Positions 45,008 to 57,190 of a stretch of DNA of 64,000 nt are shown piece after piece (within the stretch, counting starts at the first letter, position 1; each line of letters starts with the position of its first letter). Below the pieces are notes generated by a model that did no database searches, was not told where the DNA came from, and saw only the letters and a list, made by a program, of their open reading frames with translations. The translations under genes were made by a program, and so were the position numbers. The stretch comes from Ditylenchus dipsaci (lineage: Eukaryota; Nematoda; Chromadorea; Rhabditida; Anguinidae): positions 372,001 through 436,000 of the forward strand of contig SADC01000189.1 of the NCBI GenBank assembly GCA_004194705.1, read 5' to 3'.

Positions 45008-48000
45008 TTAGGTATGGATCAAGGCAAACTGCTGAGCTGCTTGTTGCTGAGTGGTCGATTGAATCGACAGGTCCATAGCATGAGGAGTTGCTTGAGGAGC
45101 AGCAGGGTGTAGTGGAGGCACATAGTGGGCAAACCGTCCCAACATGTTCTGCTGGAAAATGAAACCTGCTGTGGCGGCATCTCCTGCATTAATCCCATTT
45201 ATCTGCTGCTGAGCATGTTGCTGCATTAGTGAGGCAGCTGCTGCTGCGTCTGGGTAGAAAGGAATCTGCAAAAATTATACAATTATTGTTATCTATGGGT
45301 TTCTCCCAAAAATACGAAAATTTATGACAAACGCCATTTTTGATACCCCCTTTACCCTTTATGACCGTTTCTGGGTGATAGAGTATCAAACGTGTCTCAA
45401 TTATTGTAACGAAGTTTCAGGGTTAGAATAATATGGGACCAGTGACCGATAACAACTATTTTGGAACCAATTACTCACTGCAACTGGAAGTGGATACACC
45501 AACCGCAAGGGGTATGTCGTTTAGAGACTCGACTCATGTTACTTTTTGATGAAAGCCCAATAAGTAACTAATCAGCATCTGTCCATGAATTAGGCTAAAA
45601 CGAGCAGAACCCCGACTGCCTGTTTAACTAGTCAATAAATGAAGAGAGGCTTTTTATTACAGAATATATAACAATTGTTTCTGGCCTACCTGCGGGAACT
45701 GAGGGGTGGAGTAGAACTGCTGCTCACATCCATTGCCTAGTAAAGGAGGTGGATTGGAGAAACCGGCAGGGAAACAGAAGTTGCCGTTTCCAGCCATCGC
45801 AGCAGCTGCAGCAGCCAGGTTGAGGGCACTTGCATTGGAGGTTGGTGGTGGACATGTGGAGGCACAGGTTGGTGAGGGGTCAATTGGCTGAACAAGGAGA
45901 ATGGGTTGGGAGGTCGGAAAGCTGTGGCTTGCGCCCCATTCATTGGAATTAGGGTGGTGTTGGGCATGAGTCCTGAAATTCATAATTCAAGCTTGTTCAC
46001 ATGGATATGTCAAGAATTATGTTATGAGACAACCAACTATGTGACGGGAGTTTTGGTGACGGATTTTTCTGCTAGAGAGATGTCGAATGCTGATACTTCA
46101 AGCATCTTTCATCAAATCAAAGATCTTTTTATCTCAAAAGATGCGTCTCACTGTTTGTCAGAGCTGAGTGCTTGAGTGCTTTCGGCCACTTGCGTGACTG
46201 TCTTTTAAAAAATTACTCATTCCATAGCTAATAGTGAGATGCCTCTTTTGTAAAATAAATATTCGCCGCTATTCCATTGTACCCCCCCCCCCCAAAAAGC
46301 TATTCCAGTGTACCACCCCCCCCCCCCAAATAAGGACCTATTCCAATAATAAATAATATTCATTCAATTTTAGGCCATATCTCAACAACCAAGCCTTATT
46401 TTTAAATTCTGTTTCGTAATTCGGATTCCTCGTTAAATTTCAGCTACTAAGTGGCCTCAGAAAAAAAGATTCATATAAAAATTCACTTTTTTTAAAAAAG
46501 TATGAAAATTTTCAAAAAAAAACCGTCGCTAACTGACCGTACACCGTTTTTCAACTCGGGCCGTGGCAAAAATAGACTATATATGCATTTTATGATCAAG
46601 TGTACTTCTTCGGAATCATGTCTTGCACGTGCGCGCATCTCTAACTCTCAAGCCCTTGGGGCTTGGAGTTTAGATGCGCACACCCACATACCTTAGACAC
46701 AAATCACTCGAAAGTGACTCTGGATGCATGAAAAAGCATGCATACCAGAGTTATTTATGCGGTAGGCCCAGTATTCAAAACTATGTTCAACATCTTCAAT
46801 TTTTCGGATGAAAAAGGTCTCCTCCTTTTCCGGCCTTTGTCTACGAGCCAGAGGCTCAGCCATCCAAAAATTCAGCCTTCACCTCCACAGGGTCCTGGCT
46901 CAGGCACAACCACCTCGGGACCCACCCGGATGATCCTTATGGTCCTTTTGAGTACTTATGGATTTGGGTCCTCCACAAGTTGCTGGGTTTGAGGGTACCT
47001 GTAAAGGTATTTATTAAGTGGTGGACCCCAAGTTGCTGGGTTTGAGGGTGCCTTAAACCCTTATCAATTAGTGGCCCTGTTTTGTCCCTTCCCCTCCCAA
47101 TACAGCCCTTGAACCCTATTTAAATGGCTTTTCTGGTCCTTTTATGGCAAAATTATTACATAAAAATGGTTTTTGAGTGCATATAAAAAAGTTGGTTTTG
47201 GGGGGGGGTACAATGGAATAGTGCCAAATATTCGATTAGTTGAAAGATCCCTGTATTATCAGCATTCGCCGAATTATATCTAGCAAAAATTTTATTCGTG
47301 GAATTCACCATTTTGCTTTTATATTAGGTGGTTAGTATTTGAAGAAACCAACCAGCTGGAATCATATTGACATTTGGAGAAAAGTTCGGAGTGGTTGCTG
47401 AAGGCGAGCCTTGAGACATCAGAGGTGTGGACAGCAATAAATTCATATCCTCGGGACTGCACTGGAACACTTCGATGTATCTAAACTATGGACTGTTTGT
47501 AATTGAGTTTTATCTCATTATACAAGGTGTCCTAAGAAATTCGGCCGATTTCAGGGTGAGTTGGGGTATATTTGGGTGGCGTATATTCCAGTAGCGCCCA
47601 TTGATTGATAACTTTTGATAAATCGATTGCTCTTTTTTGCAATTTTCGATTACAATTTTCCGCCGGTGTAATTTCAGTTTCTGTTTTCAGGTCGGCGGTG
47701 AATCCAGCCGTAATGAATTTACCCTGCAAATTTTGAGGTTACAGGTTTGATTCCTGGTAGTAGCATACACCGTGTATGCTCTATTAATCCCCCGGGGATT
47801 ATTTTTCAACCCTTTCAAAATATTAAAAATTTTGGGTCAATCGCGAAATTTCTGGGTGTGAACCCAAAATCTAAAAAGTGGAATCGGTAGAGCTCGTGGG
47901 AGTTAAGATGCAAAATGTTTTCTCTGGGCTGACATATAGGTCCTCAAAGTCAAGGGGAGATTATTAGAGAGAGGGGGGATTATTAGAGCATATACGGCAT

Positions 48001-51000
48001 TCTATTGAAGAACAGTCATAAGTCGACCAGTAAGCCTCAGGACAGGTGGAAAAACCACCTGGTGCTTTCCTAAATGGGTATCCACCTACAGAACCCGAAA
48101 TTTTTAATTTAGCTGTAAGTAATTAAAATTCTTGTACCTTATTTAGAATCGTGATCCCAAACACGGGTTTTTTATTTACCACTCGAGACTGATCATCAGG
48201 CGCTCGTGCCACTATATCGAGGGTGATTTACTGAGTCCGGACCGAGTCCAAGGTGCCACTATAGCGAGGGCGCCACTATAGCGGGGGCAAACTTTCTTTA
48301 TTTTCTTTACCGGCCAGCCAAATGCGGCTTACGGCGCCACTGTAGCGAGGGTGCCACTATATCGAGACTCGACTGTATAAGTTTTGTTTCCGCAAAAAAA
48401 AATTTAATTCAACTTTTTTGCCTTGGTCCTCCTGTTGTCGAATATTCAAATACAGGGTGGCCCAAGAAACAACAGAGGGGACCAAGTCAAAAAAGTAAAT
48501 TTTTTCAAAAAAATTCAGCGGAAACAAAACTTATATCCGAGAAAAATTGATTGCAAAAGACCGTTTTTAACATTCGCCTCTAAAAAAGTTCGAATTTCTT
48601 GGGCCACCCTGTAGATCCGTTTTAAGGAAAAAACATATTTTCCAATTTTTTTTGATCGCTTTCTTCTATATGGCATACATCTGGATGCAACCCTTTTGCG
48701 TACCAAATCTAATCTTTCACAAAACTGAGAAAGGCTTTTAGCTCTTCACTACTTTAGAATTTTTATCCGGTTTGTGAAAAGATTTAATAAGTCATTACAT
48801 AGTCGACAATTCTTTCTACAAATTTGACTAATAATTAATGGATGTGAACAGAGGCGTAGCCAGAAATTTCTGACATAGGGGCACCAGCCCATTTTACCTA
48901 CACCGTTTTTCAAATTTTTGGGACCATTTTGCCTAGACCGTTTAAAAATACTGATTGGGACACCAATAAGGAAAAAAAATCTGACAATGAGAGGCACGTA
49001 CACCTCCATCCCTGGCTACACCACTGAATGTGAAACCTATAAAGCTAGCTCACCTCTTCTTTTCCCCAACTCCATGTATTTGTTGTGCATGGACTGTGCG
49101 GCTGAAACAGCTGAGTTCTCTGAGTCCAGTTGGATGAAAGCTTCACCGCTGGGATGTCCCTGGTTATTGTAAATCATATGGACACCCTACAAAGCGAAAT
49201 CTCTTTGTTTAAAAATTGAGTGCGAGTAGGATTGCTCAAGTCAGGAATACTCTAATTTTTTAAGATTCAACCAAAAATAAATATTGCTTACTTGGAAGAC
49301 AATATTGCGAGAATGACCACCCAAGAAGTCGACCACCTGTTGCACTTGAGCCTCATAGGGAAGTCCTCGAAGGCGGATGCAGTCCCGTTTGGGAGCAGTC
49401 AGAGTTGGTTGGAAGGTCTTAAAATAAGCAATAATTTTGGTTGAATATGATAAAATTTGTTTATATTTTAGCAAAAGCGTGTAAATTTAACATACTAAAA
49501 AAATTTAAGAATGGCTTTAAACTGACCGGTGGTGACTTGAGTGTTCTATTGAACAACTGCTGCACTTCGGCTTGTGTGGTCCGAAACAGCTCAATGTAGC
49601 GGGTTCCTATCCGGTTTTTGTGTTTGGCTAGTGCTCGACGGCCAGCCGCTTCGTTGGTGAACAACACAAACGCATCTCCAGAAGGTCTTCCGTCCTGCCG
49701 ATTAACAAACAAAATGCCTCCCTGTTCCACTATTCCAGTGTCTTCGTTAGGTTCAGCAAAGAAATCGCGCTGAAATTGCCATTTTTTAAGTAAAACAGTT
49801 TTTGATTTTATTTAAGAGGCTAGCTAATTTTTTTCGCCTTGGTTTCCCCTGTTAATTTATTGGTTTGTGCTAGAAACAGGGTAGACTGGAATACGTTAGG
49901 ACATATCTAAAAATATTTTCCAAAGTACAAAAAAGTAAGAAAAACATGTTTGAATTTTCAGCACCCAAAAATCATGAGATCAACCTGAAATCTTGGCGCT
50001 ACTCGGTTATATCCCCCCCTCCAAAACTGGTCCTCGGGAATACTAGTTTCTTATTCTTAAAGGTATTGAATTTTTCGCGAAGCTGTTTTCAGACCCTTTT
50101 TGGTACTTATGCACATTATAGGCCCCAAAATATTTGCCGTTCTATTAGTGTTTTCTTTTTCAAAACCTTATTATAAATTCCGTATAAAATAATGACTCCG
50201 AGTGGAATTATGATGTGTTCGAGGAATAAACGAATTTTATACGGAATTTATAATAAGGTTTTAAAAAAGAAAGCACTAATAGAACGGCAAATATTTGGGG
50301 GCCTATAATGTGCATAAGTACCCCTTTTTAATTTACTGCCGCGGATCAAAGGTGCATGATGGAATTGGGGTATATTTATGACTGAAAACGTAAAACTAAT
50401 GAAAACTCTACATTTCAAGACCGTCAAAAAAACCTACAATCTGCTGTTCTGTAGTTTGGAAAGGCAGTCCTCGCATGCGGACAATCATAGCCGCATCTTT
50501 GCTTGCAAATTTGACAGCCTCTGAATCCGAGCCTAAATTAGGTGGCATTGAAGGTTGGGTAGTAGCAACAAGGGGATTAAGACCACCAGTCAATGTTATC
50601 ATTAGCAACTAGACTAATATTTTTTAAAAAAGCTCAAGCAGCAGCTCCAACTTGCACAAACCCAAATGCAGAAAAGGGCAAAATAGAGAGATTGCAGAAA
50701 GTGTGGACAAATAATTTGTTATTGGCGGTGTGTGTGAGTGGAATAAATTTTATTTATGATGATGATGGTGGAGGAGTAGCAGGAGAACTAAGGCAAGTCC
50801 CCATCCGATTGATTGATTCTATGCTTGGGCCTTGTGCTTGTACAGTGGCTCTATTTGGGAGCTGGATGGATATGGCCCAGGATGGGCAAAAGTGCTGGCA
50901 AAGAGCACCTGGTTGGATGTATTGATTTGGACGGCAAGGTGTGTGTGCATGGATGGAAAACAAAACAGGGAAGCAAAATGGGCAGCTGAACAACATGCTT

Positions 51001-54000
51001 TTGATTTTGCTGTCACTCTATTCCTTCTGATTCTTTTTCGCTTATTTTGAGTCTTGTGGTTCTGCTGCTCCTGCTATTATTGGTTTTGGGGTTGCAGGAG
51101 CAAGAGAATGAGGAGAAATGGATAGTGGTTCTAATTAGAACGAGAATATTTTTTGTTCTTTTTGCTGTATGATGGAGATAGGAGGTTTTGGTGGATGGCT
51201 ACAAATAAAAGGAAGAGGATAATTAGTGAAAATCAGGGCTCGTATCTTAAAAAATTATAAATGGCAACTCGCACTATGGTGGGTCACACTATATAGGGAC
51301 TCGACTGTCAATAAATTTCAGGTTTTTTTGTAAAGAAGTGTGACGCTTACCGTATAGCCTCTATTAAACGGGCACCCCTACAGTTAACGTTTTTCAAATT
51401 TGCTTTGCTTTTTTAACCCCAATATTGTTTATTTTTCGAAACGGACGACCACTCATTTTGTAGAGTTTGTGAAGCTCTACAAATGAGTGGTCGTCCGTTT
51501 CGAAAAATAAACAATATTGGGGTTAAAAAAGCAAAGCAAATTTGAAAAACGTTAACTGTAGGGGTGCCCGCTTAATAGAGGTTATACGGTATGTCGTTTA
51601 CACCCCACCTTCAGTCTTGATTTGGGTTGGAAGTTTTTGTTCGAAAAATGACGAAAAGAAGGAAAACTGTTTTTTGCTTCGAATTTGCACCATAAAAGTT
51701 TAGCAGTCATAAATTTCTAGTAGTGCGAACAATTGTTTCAGTTGTCAGTTTTTGGGACAGTTTATTTGAGAAACTAGCTTCATGATTTTTGTTTGGTTCG
51801 TTCTGTTTTCTAAAGCTACATCTCTGATTTTGTCTGGAGACTAAAATTTGCTGGTAAAGATAGTATGTATTATTTGTGGTCTCAAATTTGTGAATTGTAT
51901 GCATGTGAATAATAAAATAAATTTAAATTACAAATTTCGGACCGAAAATAAAAAAACTAAAGATGGGGTGTAAACGACATAAGTACCATAATAACACTTT
52001 TAAAAGGTAAAATAACACTTTCTAAAAAAAGGCAAGGCGTTGGTGCAGAATCCGGGGCAAATTGTGCCTTAGTACTCCTGTTCATTTTTGCATATTTTTC
52101 CTTGGCACCCCCGGTTGTTTTTTTTTTAATTTTATCGAGGTGATTGAGGAGACTGTGGTGATTAAGAGGATTATGGTCACCTTAACCACCATGAGCACAT
52201 TAAAATAGCATTAAAAAACAACAGGGGTGACCAAAAAATCAACAGGGGGGACCAAGGCAAAATTTGCAGCGGATTCTACACTAGCGCCAAATTTTAGGCT
52301 TTTTTAGAAAAAAAGTCCCACTTACTTAAAAAAGTCCCACTTGCACCCCACTTACTTTTTCCACAAAATAGTCAAGTTACATCATAGAAAATAGAAAATA
52401 GGTGGGGTGCGGATAACCGATAAGAACCAAAAAGTGTTATTCTACCCAGTGCACAATGAGTTTTGAGTGCGATAAGGGCGATTTGAAAAAAGGACGTAAA
52501 GAGCTCTGTTGTAGATGGTTTTAGTTGAGTGGAATGAAAAACGAATGGTTTTGTGCAAGTTGAAGCAAATTATTTTTGATTAATTTTAACCAAAACCTTT
52601 TTTAAGCAGTTTTTCGTAGTTTTCATGAATTTTTTGAAAAAAAAATTGTTTGCAGGTTTAATTCTTTCAGCATTTCCGAAATTCATAGTCCAGTTCATAG
52701 ACATGATTTTTCTACAAAAAAGCAGCGAAATTATCAAAAATGGCTACATTTTTCTGATTAGTTTTTTCGTTGAGACTAAAATAATTTAAGATCTGTAAAC
52801 TGACCGACAGCAACTTTCATAAAATCCTCTCCAGTGCCTCTGTAAACTTCAATGTATCTGCTGTGAAGGAATTTTCTGTGCCTTTGCAGAGCCAAATCTC
52901 GATGTCTGGGCGTCTCAAATCGCACTAGCGCCTCACCGTTTCGTCTTCCTTCGGCTGACAGGCAAAGGGCGATGCCACCTCTGAATTATTTAAATTTGTA
53001 AACTTTCAACCAATTATTTCTTAGTTTGAGAACTCAATACAATGAGTACAGTCGAGTCTCGATTTAACGTACCCCCAATTTAACGTACCCTTCGATTTAA
53101 CGTACCCCTAGGGTCGGTCCCTCCAATAATAAACTCCGTCAAATTTACCCCCGATATAACGTACCCCTCGATTTAACGTACCCCTAGGGCCGGTCCCCAG
53201 GGGGTACGTTAAATCGAGACTCGACTGTAATTACTTTCCGAAAAATGGTTATACAGGATGGGTTAATTTTTTCTGAGAAATAAATTTTGGACCCATTTTT
53301 TGAAGTACTTTTCTGAGTTATTTTCTATTCGAATGCTGACGCTTTAAAAAACCGTGCGACACCAAACCCGTTTAAAATTCACTTTTCGGAGACGAAAATT
53401 TCAATAATAATAATAATAAATTCCACTCATATTCCTGTTATGTGCTGCTACCTGTTAGGTACTCCAAGTGGCTGTTGTACGTCATATTTATCTTGTTGGC
53501 CATTTTCTGCGGTAACTTCACGAAAGCCCGCTTAATTCTTTTACGAAGGTTGGCCGTGCTGGAAATCAAATTTTTGTCGGCCTAAAGCAAGTATTCAGTA
53601 ACGGGGACTAAGCAGGGTCCTGTCGTCATCTCCGCCCCTTTTAAATTTCAGAATTCTTAATTCGAAAATTTTTTTGAAAATTCACACGCAACTAATTTTA
53701 CTTCACAACCCAAAAGAAACTCACGGTGCTATGTTCAAGCCAAGGAAGAAGAGGGCGATGTCCTTTTCAGATGCTTGCCAGGGGAGCCCTCTTGCCCTCA
53801 CTACCAGGCTGGAGTCCACAAATTGGTCGCAACTGCAAGAACAAAAATAAGGGTTAGTGAATGTGCAAAAGTAGATGGTGTACGTGTGACCTTTTTCAAT
53901 GCACTTTGGCTACTCTTTGATCAATCCATCCCCTCACCATCTTAAATGGTCAAATTGGGCCAAGCACTAGGGGAAGTGTTTAACAAAGTGGTGCTTGTTG

Positions 54001-56916
54001 ACACAACTCTCCTTTTAGGGGGATCGAGATCTTTTAGAAGTAAACTTTGAAGGGCAAATATTATAAAAATGGGGGATTGGACAATTTGTAGTAACTTAGT
54101 GTTTTGTGTGGAGAGTACTTACCAAACTGTGGAGATGTACTCTTGGTTGACTGTCTCCAACCTTCGACTGCTCAACAGATTTACGCCTTCTAAAAAGAGT
54201 ATAAGTGAATAACTGAAAAATTCCTGATGTATGTTTTAGTCGACGGCTTTGTGCTTTTAGTATCTTGTATTTCTCTAATAAAAGACCTGTCCAAAACTTA
54301 TCTAATGTGTTATTTTTTCACTGTCGTTTTGGAGCCATATTTCATTGACAAAGCGGTGTCGCGATGTAAAATTTTTTTGCAGAATAAAAAGTTAAATTAG
54401 AAACATCAAATATCAGAAATTTTTATTTAGAATTGCTTTTTCTTTTTTGAAAAAAAAATTCTAAAATTGAGGCGATACATAGTAAACAAGAATGTCAGTG
54501 AAAAGTTGATCCCATGGCGCCTTTTTTGTCTTTTTATAGAGCCATCGAGGAAATTTTTAAGAAAATTCGCCGTATTTATTCTAATAAAATTGACAGTTTT
54601 AATAGAACGACAGGGTTAGAGGCTAAAACTAGGGGTGTAGTCTAGGCCTGTGAATTGGCCTTTTGGTGAGGTTACAATGCATATATTAGACAAACAAATT
54701 TCAAAAGTTTCTTATAATTCTGGGTCTCAAACTTATTTGACCTCTTTTGCCAATTCGTATGTCCATGTCAAATTCGAAAATTGCATAAATTTCGATTATG
54801 CGTACAGTTAATCTTCTATAAAAGGGGTAGCCCTAGGAACCGGATGAAGGTATCCTTATTCCAATATGAAAATAATAATTGACAAAAGATCTCAGAATGG
54901 GAGTGGAAAGTTACAAATGTAGTGCGGGGATCCAAAAGATTGAGCGAGGGATACTGTTTTTTCTATAAGCTAACCCACCTGTTTGGACTAGTTGCACCAA
55001 CGCCTGTATGCGTTGTTCCAGACTGCATTTCTGGGGAACTGAAGTCTCCGGCGATTCATTCACAAACTGCTTGCTCAACACTATTGCTGCTACATCGTCC
55101 ACGGCCAGAAATCTGTGAAATAAGCTGGGCATCTCAGTTGTTCCGCGGTCCACCATATCTTCTTCCTGTGTGCTTGTGTTATCAGTCTGTTTAGTGGTGT
55201 GAGGTTCTGTATCAGAGCCATGAACACTGTTAGATGAATTAGAGTTGGCCACAAAAGGGTAAATACTTTGTCGCACATCTTCATTGCTGGCCACAAGCAA
55301 TGCGGATGGCTGGATTGTGGTGTCTTGACGTTGTCCTTGATGAATCGATTGGTTTATTCGTTGAGCCAACTTAATTTATTCTTTCCATTATTTTGAATAG
55401 TTTATTCGTATTTTTAGATTTTTTCTTAGCCATGCCCGTCAACGCCAATTTGCCAAATTTAAATTGGTGGGGTCTTGAGTATGAGCGACAATAAATTGGT
55501 TGACGGTCAATTGATCGATGGTCAATTGATCGACATTTTCAGTAATAACCACCAGCTTTAATATTCTTTTCTTAGTTTTCTATTTAATCGAACCTCTATA
55601 TAAGGACATCTTGATACAAGAATAGTGTATGGCCGGTTCCTTGCGTGTCCTTATATGAAGTTTCAAATGTATATTGATTCGATAGATGGTCATGATAAAA
55701 CTAAATTTGACAAAAATGTCGACCAATTGACGCCCTTGAGTATTGCCGTGCGAATTAGGGTCGCACGGTTCCGTTTTTTTTTGAGATCGGTCGGTTTATA
55801 AAACCGGTTTTTTCAAAGCCGGTTTCCGGTTCCGGTTTTTTTCAAAAAATTTCGGTCGGTTAACCGACCTGTACCAGGTTTTCGGTTAATTTTTGACGTA
55901 AATAAACCGGTATTTCGCTAAACCCGGTTTTCGGTTTTCCCACTTTTTCGGAACCCGGTTTTCGGTTAACCGACCGCGTGCGACCCAAGTACGAATGACG
56001 CAGAGATGTTTGGCGACTTTCTGTTTTTTTAAATGTTTGGTGCATGTTTTTAAATTCTTTAAATTTAAGTGAACCTCAAGGCATATGGTAAGCCAAAGAG
56101 CGTTAGGGCTGGTGTTGAGCTCGCGACGAGAAAATTTCGAGAATTCTCGATTTGTCGTCTCGAAAATTTTGCTTTTCTCGATCCTCGCTCGACTAGTTTT
56201 TTTCTCGTCGAGATTCATGAAAAAATTTCACCGAGATTCTCGGTTTGCCCCAAATACTTAATCACCGTGAAAACCTAGCCCGGAACTTTTCCTACTCGTG
56301 TCTACTTTTTGCTAATTGTTTCTAAAATCAAACCGTATTTTTTTCTTCACTCAGATTTATCAATAAAAGTGTTTTCCAAATTTATATTCTTCTTCTAAAA
56401 AATGACGTCCTTGAGAAAAGTAAATAAAAAAGAAGTTTATGCGCACATGCACACTTGTTTGGGTTCTAAACCTATTGCTTTTAATACAACACAGCGACCT
56501 TGTCATTAGTTACTGACTGGTAAGAGTGCCCCCCTGCCCCGAACAACTGATACAACCAGACGCAAGCTCCCAAGGTCACTCACATTGTGCAGCTGATGGA
56601 GCACTTCCCTGTGGCCTATCTCCACATAGTTTACATTTGCAGGGCTCCTTCCATCCACAACACAGTAAGCTAGGCGAAGGCTGGAGCAACATTCTCCACT
56701 CCCAGATTGCAAATTTAGAGGCAATGGAGGGGTGGATGAGGAGGTGCTAGAAGTGGCTGGTGAAGCTCCAATCGAAGCTCCAATGGCAGAGTCCATGCCT
56801 GATGAAGAGGAGGTGGAGGCAGCCGGAGAAGAAGATCTTCCATTTGTATTGCTGTTACCTATGGCCATAGCTACAAATATCACTCCATTGGGTATAAAAT
56901 GACTGTTTTCGTCCAT
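45008..56916 (-). CDS. ESRP: ESRP/Fusilli-type RNA-binding splicing regulator
   Basis: Three-RRM protein that controls alternative splicing in the nucleus. Twelve exons on the minus strand: 56584-56916, 54979-55369, 54123-54189, 53725-53832, 52805-52980, about 50412-50600, 49527-49769, 49292-49427, 49054-49186, 47353-47480, 45690-45972 and 45008-45265. A diverged RNase H-like N-terminal region ([20 protein letters not shown]) leads to RRM1 ([31 protein letters not shown]), RRM2 ([31 protein letters not shown]) and RRM3 ([32 protein letters not shown]). These are the qRRM consensus motifs of ESRP/hnRNP F-H. The C-terminal tail is Ala/Gln-rich ([21 protein letters not shown]) and replaces the vertebrate tail. 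A one-base gap near 45837 shifts this tail, another near 49064 shifts the RRM3 exon end, and the exon 5/6 phase is unresolved. Introns are crowded with MITEs. An alternative start is M17. Confidence 0.93.
46270..47220. mobile_element. Large fold-back element, copy C (ESRP intron)
   Basis: Bounded by poly-C runs next to ACAATGGAATAG-type words: TACCCCCCCCC at 46280 and its inverse GGGGGGGGTACAATGG at 47206-47221. It shares ACTCGAAAGTGACTC, GGATGCATGAAAAAGCATGC and the CTCAAGCCC hairpin with copies A and B. An inserted block (46800-47060) repeats GTTGCTGGGTTTGAGGGT. Confidence 0.8.
47767..47999. mobile_element. MITE of the ACCGTATTT family
   Basis: CACCGTGTATGCTCTATTAA and TTATTAGAGCATATACGG are inverse ends, with CCCCCGGGGATT inside. 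The core matches 30041-30287 in reverse. Confidence 0.75.
48181..48376. mobile_element. Pogo/Tigger-like MITE with GCCACTATAGCGAGG words
   Basis: The right end is ATATCGAGACTCGACTGTA and the left ACTCGAGACTG. The interior repeats GTGCCACTATAGCGAGG five times with variation. Confidence 0.65.
48451..48613. mobile_element. Mariner-like MITE, TACAGGGTGG ends
   Basis: TACAGGGTGGCCCAAGAAA and TTTCTTGGGCCACCCTGTA are perfect inverses. The same terminal sequence occurs at 23811-24171. Confidence 0.88.
50093..50331. repeat. Fold-back element (ESRP intron)
   Basis: Arms of about 95 nt: GGTACTTATGCACATTATAG to its inverse, and AATTCCGTATAAAATAATGA to ATTTTATACGGAATT. Confidence 0.85.
50700..51347. other. 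ESRP intron, unique GC-richer stretch
   Basis: Between ESRP exons 5 and 6. 50740-51180 is GATGATG/GGAG-rich and unlike the flanking repeats. An overlapping 110-codon plus frame (50593-50925) and several minus frames have no recognised domain. An unrecognised intronic regulatory or noncoding RNA element is possible. Confidence 0.3.
51348..51591. mobile_element. Near-perfect palindromic element, TACCGTATAGCCTC ends
   Basis: Arms of about 113 nt match almost exactly: TACCGTATAGCCTCTATTAA and its inverse, ACGGACGACCACTCATTTGT and its inverse. The spacer is short. The near identity of the arms suggests recent insertion. Confidence 0.9.
51591..51981. mobile_element. MITE with TATGTCGTTTACACCCC ends
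   Basis: ATGTCGTTTACACCCCA and TGGGGTGTAAACGACAT are inverse ends. The interior is AT-rich and non-palindromic. Its left TA is the right TA of the preceding element. Confidence 0.7.
52024..52275. repeat. Fold-back element (ESRP intron)
   Basis: AGAATCCGGGGCAAATT ... CCTTGGCACCCCCGGTTGTT pairs in part with AACAGGGGGGACCAAGG ... TTTGCAGCGGATTCT. The centre repeats AGGTGATTGAGGAG/TGGTGATTAAGAGG. Confidence 0.65.
53047..53229. mobile_element. Pogo/Tigger-like MITE of TTTAACGTACCCC words
   Basis: TACAGTCGAGTCTCGATTTA and TAAATCGAGACTCGACTGTA are perfect inverse ends, within TA. The interior repeats CGATTTAACGTACCCC five times. Confidence 0.9.
53452..53575 (-). pseudogene. Possible mariner transposase remnant
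   Basis: A short open frame on the minus strand reads [17 protein letters not shown] then NSHLEYLTG, the cadence of the C-terminal end of mariner-type transposases (LRxRIxxAxxxxxPxM). It lies in an ESRP intron on the same strand and is bounded by plausible splice signals, so a minor ESRP exon is the alternative. Confidence 0.35.
55500..55740. repeat. GGTCAATTGATCGA-word fold-back
   Basis: Two copies of GGTCAATTGATCGA at the left and an inverse TCGACCAATTGAC at the right enclose a short pogo-like hairpin (AACCTCTATATAAGGACA / TGTCCTTATATGAAGTT). Confidence 0.6.
55756..55988. mobile_element. hAT-like MITE of AACCGGTT words
   Basis: Ends TAGGGTCGCACGGTT and CGCGTGCGACCCAA are imperfect inverses. 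The 8-bp flanks GTGCGAAT (55748-55755) and GTACGAAT (55989-55996) match at 7 of 8. The body is reiterated AACCGGTTTTCGGTT words on both strands. Confidence 0.85.
56103..56283. mobile_element. Probable hAT-like MITE of TCTCG/CGAGA words
   Basis: Begins TAGGGCTGGTGTTGAGC and ends in an imperfect inverse CCTAGCCC. The body is filled with CGAGAATTCTCG, CTCGTCGAG and TCTCGAAAAT words. No clear target duplication. Confidence 0.6.
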
Positions 56917-57128
56917 CGCAGTTGGTTATTATGTATGATTCCTGTAAATTGCTACTGAATTATTTCGATTCGAAAAGATATTCTCCGCAATTTTTGGGAC
57001 ATTTCGTACATGTTACAGCCAGGGTGGCCAGACAAAAAAACTCAAAACCGATTCTAAAAATCAGGATTTTGAACGAAAAATCCCACAAAATCAAGGAGGA
57101 ACACATTTATTAGCATACCAGAAATAAA
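56917..57128. promoter_or_regulatory. Presumed ESRP 5' region
   Basis: DNA directly upstream of the ESRP ATG. No motif could be singled out, and further noncoding exons upstream are possible. Confidence 0.25.
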
Positions 57129-57190
57129 GGTGCATAGACGTTTCGCCCCCTTTTGGACATTTGTCCAAAAGGGGGCGAAACGTCCCTTTA
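57129..57190. mobile_element. Minimal palindromic element, GGTGCATAGACGTTTC head
   Basis: About 60 nt: GGTGCATAGACGTTTCGCCC, then CCTTTTGGACATTTGTCCAA, then the inverse GGGGGCGAAACG. The head and the GACATTTGTCC word are those of the unit at 61898-63912. Confidence 0.8.

Noticed and set aside
50593..51016. Several overlapping frames in the ESRP intron
   Set aside because: No domain and mutually overlapping on both strands; GATGATG/GGAG-rich sequence inflates open frames.
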